Shown in pieces: positions 57,967 through 64,000 of a DNA stretch of 64,000 nucleotides. The stretch is from Dysidea avara. Lineage: Eukaryota > Porifera > Demospongiae > Dictyoceratida > Dysideidae. The position numbers and the translations under genes are program-made. The stretch spans positions 59,284,574 to 59,348,573 of the forward strand of contig NC_089272.1 in assembly GCF_963678975.1 (NCBI RefSeq). Direction: 5' to 3'. The notes beneath the pieces are model-generated. The model searched no databases, was not told where the DNA came from, and worked only from the letters and a program-made list of their open reading frames with translations. Every line of letters starts with the position of its first letter. Positions within the stretch are counted from its first letter, which is position 1.

Positions 57967-58222
57967 TATGTGACCGGGCCTGTGAAAACAGGGCATGTGG
58001 GCACAAACAACACCATGTCACACAACAGGTTGTATCTCAGTACTGGAACAGAATATCTGCATTATGTAACTTGCTTCATAAAGCCACTTAAATGCTTGCC
58101 AGGAGATGAAAAGTGTATTGCCATAGCATAATGGTATAAAAAGTTATGAGTGGTGGAAGTTTGAAAAAGTAGGCAAAAGTCATGTGCCCACATGCCCTAT
58201 TTTTGCAGGCCCAGTCACATAT
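57967..58222. mobile_element. TGTGACC-type MITE, copy 5
   Basis: Ends TATGTGACCGGGCCTGTG and (inverted) GCAGGCCCAGTCACATA with the family's agggcatgtgggcac word on both sides. Confidence 0.85.
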
Positions 58223-58231
58223 TTTATCATG

Positions 58232-59458
58232 CCGGTGTCACAGTGATATATGTTTCCCCAGGTAACGTGTTTCCCACACACATATCCCTAGGGATCCGTG
58301 TTTCCCCGCACACATATCACTAGGGATCCGTGTTTCCCACCAAAAGCTGTCAGTGATATGTGTTTCCAGTAGCGATTTTTTAAATATTTCACAGCACACA
58401 CATATCCCTAGGGATTCGTGTTTCCCCGCACATATATCACCAGGGATCTGTGTTTCCCACTAATATATATGGTTAGGTTTCCAAATCACTGAACCGTATA
58501 TAACTTGCAATCTCACTAAGGAAATATACAAAGTTCTCTTGGCTGTCACTGTTTGATGCTTGCTAAAGCTGCGATGGAGCAGTCCTAGCATTCTGTAGGT
58601 CTTAGGAATTATGTTTTTGTAGTGTTGCATGATCCCAAGATAGGTCTGATGATATTATAATTCCGAGATTTCTATGTGAACTATTTGTTAAAACCTATGT
58701 GTCAGCTATTTTGTAATTAGTGATGACTTTTGGATTAATATAAGTGGACACTCTTTTTTGGATTAAAGGACATATATCTCGTACTCCACAAAGTTGCTGA
58801 GTTTAAATCATTTTGAAACAGTGAAATATCTCCAGGACTACAAACAGTATTATAAATCTTGGTGTAGTCAATGAATAGTAAAGTTTTACTGATGGTAACA
58901 CAAGATGGTAAATCATTCATGTAAATAATAAAGAGTAGGGGTCCCAAAATACTCCCTTGGGGAACCCCAGATAGAACCGGCAAGGGGGTAGATAATGACT
59001 GACTGCATGCCAAAGCTGTAGCTACATTGATTAGCTATACATAGCTTCACATGATTTACTCTATATAGCTAGAGTGAGATAATATTTTGTATATACATGT
59101 ACTTGTAGCTACTGTTTTATTAAACTGATGCTATAGCTACATATAGCCAAATCACAGCACCAGTTATAGTTGAATGCCAGTGAATGGCTTGATTTCCTCC
59201 ATTAACATGTATAATTATAGTATCAGTTGTATAGGTATGGCTAGCTATGATTAATAAAAGTGCATGCGCGCCTATGTGCTATAACACTACGTACGTTGCA
59301 CATGACTTTATAAAGGGCAAACATATTACCCGGGAAAACACATATCACTGTGACTTGTAGATCGCTAGCGAGTTAGTGATATGTGTGCGGGGAAACACGG
59401 ATCCCTAGGGATATGTGTGCGTTACCCGGGGAAACATATATTATCACTGTGACACCGG
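58232..59458. mobile_element. DNA element with long (about 0.1 kb) terminal repeats and a captured LINE fragment
   Basis: The left end ccggtgtcacagtgatatat with gtttccccaggtaacgtg is inverted at the right (gttacccggggaaacatata, atcactgtgacaccgg). The termini contain repeated words catatccctagggatccgtg and gtttccccgcacacatatca. It holds a minus-strand LINE fragment. There is no transposase; the family is not recognised. Confidence 0.65.
58470..59013 (-). pseudogene. LINE reverse transcriptase fragment (CR1/L2-like)
   Basis: Reads VLSGVPQGSILGPLLFIIYM then NDLPSCVT..., the conserved motif before the catalytic site; the catalytic segment itself is FIDYTK instead of the usual F/YADD, so it is inactive. 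After a frame change it continues HYKNIIPKTYRMLGLLHR, RTLYISLVRLQVIYGSVIW. Truncated at both ends. Confidence 0.78.
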
Positions 59459-59777
59459 TATGCGCTAATCGCCTTTTTACAATTAAGCTTTATAACACAA
59501 ATACATGTATAGTTAGACTCACCAATTGTGTCTCAGTAGCACTAAATCCCTTCTACACGAAAAGGCAAGCAATGAGACAACAGCCTCTCAAAGATCACAG
59601 CCTATTCTGGTGCGCTTATTTAGTAGTAATATAAATTTTAACGGCGTTTATTTACAACAGGACATTATTACGCGCCCCTCTATTGTCTCTGTACATATTT
59701 GCCATTTCTCTTATTTCATTTCACAAGAGTTCCTATTGCAAAGGCGTGGTTTCTCCGCTTGAATTAGTCAATGCGTG

Positions 59778-59998
59778 AAGTAGATCGAGATACTCTAATA
59801 GAGCAGTCAATGACTCTAACAGAACAGTCAAGTTTCTACAAGTGCTGTATTTTTATATTGTAAAGTCTATAAGTAGCTAGTGATTTAAACTATGCAATCC
59901 AGTGTTAGGCAGAAGTTGTAAATATGCTGTAATATTGATTGCTGTGTTACAGCTGTTTTGTGACTGCTCTATTAGAGTATCTTGATGTAGTACAAGAT
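59778..59998. mobile_element. Short element bounded by the inverted word ACTCTAATAGAGCAGTCA
   Basis: agatcgagatactctaatag with agcagtca (59782-59809) is inverted at tgactgctctattagagtat (59961-59980) followed by cttgatgtac. The right copy is slightly diverged. It may show the word as a terminal repeat of a small MITE. Confidence 0.5.
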
Positions 59999-60198
59999 AA
60001 AAGGCAAAGTGTTACTAAGGGTTTACTGGGTGTTAGTTGACTGCAGTTACATGTCACTAAAATTACAGTTGTATTTTAATATTATATCACTGTAATCTGG
60101 AGTTTCTGTCAAAACCATGGAAACTCACCTATTGTTTTCAACAGTATATGCTTACTCTAACAAAAAGTATTGAAATCCCATTAAAAAACAGCTTGTAG

Positions 60199-60704
60199 CT
60201 GCAAAAAAAGTAATGATATCATAATGCGGCCATGTGTGAGGTGTGTAAGTTGTAAAATTAATATTATCTAATCAGATAATACAATATTATTGTTGAAGTG
60301 TTAATGAGAACTATGTGATGCTGCTAGTTTTTAAGTGTGTGAGCATCTTCATAAATGCCACATAAATTTGATTCTCAATAAAGCACTGTGTATAGATTAT
60401 CTGATAGCAATAAATAGTTTGAGTTTGGCCGCCGTCCTTTGTTCATAGCATTGCCGTACACAGGAAAGGCGGTCAAACTCAAACTATTTATTGCTATCAG
60501 AGAATCTATACACATTGCTTTATTGAGAATCAAATTTATGTGGCATTTATGAAGATGCTCACACACTTAAAAACTAGCAGCATCACATAGTTCTCATTAA
60601 CACTTTAACAATAATATTGTATTATCTGATTAGATAATATTAATTTTACAACTTACACACCTCACACATAGCCGCATTATGATATCATTACTTTTTGTTG
60701 CAGT
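60199..60704. repeat. Near-identical 0.5-kb palindrome
   Basis: Arms of about 235 bases run from gcaaaaaaagtaatgatatc to actcaaactatttattgcta and back, with only a handful of differences, around a loop of about 35 bases (cctttgttcatagcattgcc). Such high arm identity implies a recent origin. No gene inside. Confidence 0.95.
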
Positions 60705-61350
60705 TAACTCTACTTTACACTGTGAAAAAAGAGGAATATAAGGTGGTATATCTAATGGCTTAAACTATACAAATAATCTCAGTATAGTCTTGCAATATAC
60801 TAACTATCTTATACTTTAGTATAAACCCCATCTTATATTATGGGAAACAGATTATACTTTAGTTTAACACACATTCTTTGTATGGCTTTGTTTACTTAAC
60901 TAAATGTGATAACTTTTTAGCTTCACCATCAGATCTCATTATTTTTAGCTTCACCATCTCATTATCACCATCTCATGTGGCTTAAGATTTTTTTTACTGT
61001 ACCAAACAAAGTCATGATGATTTTACAATAAGTAGCTACACTTCTGTTATCACTATAGCTAGCTAACTAGCTTAAGTTTGTTGTGATAATTTATGCACAC
61101 ATTTTCATATGGCAAAGCATATAATACCAGAAAAATTAATTATTCAATCTAAGAGTCATACAAATCTAGATTTTCTTGCACAGTTAGCACACCTGCAAAA
61201 ATTCGTAGTAATGATTGAAGGGGTCAGTGGGGTGCGCATGCGTATTAGATGCGCCATCTTTGTCGCTATTGTTGTATCAGAGGTTGTAAATGTGAGTGAT
61301 ATGACGGTGTATCTCGCGGAGAGAGTGTGCGCGATCGGCGCCATCGTCCA

Positions 61351-61469
61351 ATGAGCCACGATGATAGTTATAGACCACAACTGTACATCCCTGCTGGCTG
61401 TAGTGGTGAAGTGGCGCGACCAAGTGGACAATTCCTTCGATGGCAGCAATCAAAAACAGCTCTAGATGA
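61351..61469 (+). CDS. Candidate first exon of an unrecognised gene (inside the CACTA-like element)
   Basis: ATG at 61351 opens MSHDDSYRPQLYIPAGCSGE then VARPSGQFLRWQQSKTALD, ending at a strong donor gtaagt (61470), phase 2. It is GC-richer than its surroundings and preceded by gcgatcggcgcc and a CCAAT-like gtccaatg. A second exon, 61616-61652 (acceptor atctcag), continues in phase as LWRMTSGHSSSA. I recognise no family. It could be a captured host gene fragment. Confidence 0.4.
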
Positions 61470-61979
61470 GTAAGTATTAGACTAAAATGATAGCTTGTAC
61501 GATAGGTTTAGCCGTATTAAATTGTTTATTGTGTATTGTATGACAATGGCCTGCAAATGATTCAACTTTGGTGTTGCTGTGTACGTATTACATGTTTTAT
61601 ATCCTGTTATCTCAGCTTATGGCGGATGACGAGTGGACACAGTTCATCAGCGGTAAGAGTATGCATGGTCTGCTCTTATGATTTTGTATATTATCTCTTC
61701 AAAGGTACAGTTTCTTGTCGAACCTCTTACTTCTACAGGCTGTCAGTGTACAACATCTGCAGTGTTAGTTTCCTTCAATGGCAGCTGCTTCCTTTAAAGA
61801 ATCTGGTAGTGACCATATGTGGGCAGTTTTGTTCTTTTTTCACGGAGTTGTTCAACGTCATCTTCTAATTACTTACAGCTGTAAGTGCATTAAGCCTGAT
61901 TGTGTTTTTATTCATTTTCTTTTCAATAGGGTAGGAATTACAGACTTGGTCTCAGTTCTAGGAGATTCTTCATATTGCT

Positions 61980-62760
61980 AACATCTGTAAGTAAGTACAC
62001 TGAGAGTGTCCAGTATACAATTTATATTTACCTTCGTTTAGGTTTGTGGAAACTGGTCTCATTTCTTCTGGGAACCGGTCTCATTTCTTCATACTTTTTA
62101 TCAACAGCTGACGGCTGCTACCTCATTTGGCACTGTAAATGAGTTGAGTGCTTTCAAGAACCTGTTCCATCTTGTTTGTCCTTATTTCACTGACCATGCT
62201 CGTATTGCTAACAAAAGTAAGTTCACTGAGAGTATGCAAATTGTATTATATTTAGTCTTGTTTCAGTTGTACTTAGTGATTACAAGATTCTTGGACTTGG
62301 TTATCAGTGTATCAGATGCTTCTTGTGAGCTTATGTAACATGTCAGCCCAAAAAAGTCACATACTAAGTGGCTGTTTTATGTCTGGTTAGACTCACTGAT
62401 AACACCTGTAAGTACACCAAATAATCCAGAATATGAATTATGTTTGCCTCCATTTAGGGTTGTGAGACCTGGTCTTATCAGACTTGTCTTAGTTGTACAT
62501 GGATTGTCGGTCCCAGTTTTAAAAGATTGTTACAAACTGTAAGTACGATGATTGTTCAGTATACGCATTATATTTACCATCTTTAATAGAGTTGTGGGAC
62601 CTAGCCGCCATTCTACATGATAATACTAGGTTTCCAGACAAGGTCTCGGTTTTATGAGATTCTTATTGTTACAAACTGTAAGCCCAACGATTGTCCAGAA
62701 TACACATTATATTTACCATCTTTGTATTAGAGCTGTGGGACAGTTCTACCAAGCCAACTA
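61980..62760 (+). repeat. Tandem exon/mini-intron-like repeat array
   Basis: Five copies of a unit with a donor-like ctgtaagtac (near 61990, 62213, 62406, 62537; the fifth, 62677, is gtaagccc), a shared middle (gattgttcagtatac...cattatatttaccatcttt) and an acceptor-like tag before (g/a)gttgtgg. Spacing between copies is 130-220 bases. Intervening segments vary (ggtctcagtt, ggtcttatca). No long frame crosses it. Confidence 0.6.
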
Positions 62761-63265
62761 ACAGATTGTCACAGAGTTCTACAAGGTGATGATAATAGAG
62801 GTAATATGTAATGGAACTTGTGAATTGTATTTACTGTCTTACCTGCTGCAGTTGGAAAAATGACAAAACTGATAAATGACAAAATTGATTTGATACTGTC
62901 ATGGCCAAGGAGACATTGATTTACTAGCTGTACCTATTGTGGTTTTAACATATTTACAGAATTTAATTCATTACAAATATAATTATAGAAATTATTTAAT
63001 TAAAGTAGCCACAGATTATAGGAAACTAAAAAAGTACAGTAGTATAGTAGCCAACATATGGTTGAAATAGGCTTAGTATAGTCTGATAATACACTGCACT
63101 ATACTAGTGATTTAATCTCTACTATATGACTGTCTTTAAATGTATTCAATAAGCTTGTTATAGTAAAGTCCTAATCTATTAATATATGCTGTACTATTTC
63201 ATTACAATACTAACATAATAAGACTGTTATAGACCTTATTATTCTAAGCTTTTTTCACAGTGTTA

Positions 63266-63484
63266 CTTGGACGCGCACTTTTTTACAGCTACAAGCTATT
63301 TTTGGATGGGTTATTAAGTTACCTGTAATGATTGTACATTGTCCATAATTTAATACTAATACTAACACTGATATTAAGGTATACAGGTATGCACGAAACC
63401 ATGCCCGTAGTCTGGGGTCGCCCGCCCCCATTTGCAAAAAGTAAGGGTCTGGGGAAATACAAATACCAACTCATTTCAAAAGGA
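63266..63484. other. No gene seen
   Basis: AT-rich, with a ccccgccccc-like stretch near 63420. It precedes the LINE fragment. Confidence 0.4.
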
Positions 63485-63830
63485 ATTCAATTATGAATAC
63501 TCCTAGTCACTGTGTTTGTGGTGCCAATTTTTCTACTGATCATGCCATGATATGTCGGCATGGTGGCTTAACATTCATGCGTCATAATGATTTGCGTGAC
63601 ATCACAGCTGAGTTACTGTCTAAGGTTTGTAATGACGTTGCCATCGAACCACCTCTTCAATCTCTCAGTGGAGAAGTAATTACTCCTCGGTCTGCCAACC
63701 GACAAGATGATGCCAGAGCCGATATTCACGCTCGCGGATTTTGAGGCGGCGGCACGGCAAAGTGCCTTTTTTGACATAAGGGTGTTTCATCCAAATGCAC
63801 AGAGCTACCGCAATATTTCTTTTTATTTTT
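63485..63830 (+). pseudogene. 5'-truncated LINE fragment, second copy of the R2-like-nuclease family
   Basis: From 63493 it reads [20 protein letters not shown] then [20 protein letters not shown]: the C-x-C...H...C finger and RHN motif intact. It goes on to [16 protein letters not shown], stops at 63742-63744, and in the neighbouring frame continues SAFFDIRVFHPNAQSYRN. It is the counterpart of 31136-31420 but clearly diverged. After about 63830 similarity to the family is lost, so it is truncated at both ends or interrupted. Confidence 0.78.
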
Positions 63831-64000
63831 CCGGGCTAGATGGACTGCCCTTGCCACCACCCCCAGCACTAGGTGTTAAAGTGCTGGACAGCTGAAAATA
63901 CCAGCAATCAAACAAGGCCGCCAGACTCCAAGCGACCCTCGGAGTAGGCCAGATCAATATTAGTAGTTGATGGACGGCCAACTAAAGAGCGATGACCCCT
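63831..64000. other. Unassigned GC-richer tail of the window
   Basis: Contains aaggccgccagactccaagc and tcggagtaggccagatc, unlike the rest of the window in composition. It may be part of another repeat that continues outside the window. Confidence 0.3.

Larger units (their letters stand above)
60718..63262. mobile_element. CACTA-like (EnSpm) non-autonomous element carrying candidate exons
   Basis: Ends CACTGTGAAAAAAG are exactly inverted (14 bp), with another ~20 bp imperfectly matched (aggaatataaggtggtata and its counterpart). TTA flanks both sides (60715-60717, 63263-63265): a 3-bp duplication and CACTG ends fit the CACTA superfamily. Subterminal regions on both sides are rich in agtata/tatact words. 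The interior holds GC-richer candidate exons, not a transposase. The call rests on the termini. Confidence 0.6.

Noticed and set aside
61705..61800. Third exon for the candidate gene at 61351 (frame VQFLVEPLTSTGCQC)
   Set aside because: Phase would fit, but the acceptor ttcaaag is weak and an alternative (tctacag) is equally possible; too uncertain to call.

Overview
The window looks like AT-rich animal nuclear DNA, most likely from a sponge (Porifera, probably a demosponge). The reasons are spliced genes with GT-AG introns (one only 59 bases long), a collagen gene whose C-terminal domain resembles the spongin short-chain collagen C4 type, an ankyrin/Roc-COR/death-domain gene, and a dense load of transposons. 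No bacterial-type gene, operon, rRNA or free tRNA gene was seen. The organism call rests on gene-family recognition, not on a database search.

Layout. 1-11.8 kb (+): the 3' part of a multi-exon gene with ankyrin-repeat exons, one large Roc-COR exon and a C-terminal death domain; its introns hold hAT-type MITEs, fold-back elements, a tRNA-derived SINE and a small satellite block. 12-23.7 kb: no convincing gene, but hAT MITEs with 8-bp target duplications, SINEs, a 0.7-kb palindrome, microsatellites and one copy of a local segmental duplication. 24.1-26.8 kb (+): a three-exon secreted class-3 lipase with one in-frame stop and one frameshift. 27.6-40.8 kb: the other copy of the duplication, split open by two large composite elements (A, B) and a hAT element; element A itself holds a LINE, and the LINE holds a MITE. 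41-43.4 kb (+): a small secreted cysteine-rich gene with fibrinogen-like motifs, then a decayed copy. 44.7-53.2 kb (-): a clean three-exon gene for a transmembrane collagen, with composite element C in its second intron. 53.4-64 kb: LINE fragments, MITEs, near-perfect palindromes, a CACTA-like element with candidate exons and a tandem exon/mini-intron array, and the start of another LINE of the same family as the one at 29-32 kb.

The most unusual material is the composite element family (A 28.8-34.0, B 34.7-39.8, C 46.1-50.9, D 5.4-6.9 in reverse, diverged E 54.4 kb). It has no coding capacity. Its 5' end always follows an A, starts TCAAGAC and folds into a terminal hairpin that covaries between copies. 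It carries modular non-coding repeats, a recurring word ACTCTAATAGAACAGTCA, a 30-31-bp satellite arranged as a three-monomer higher-order repeat, and a terminal fold-back.
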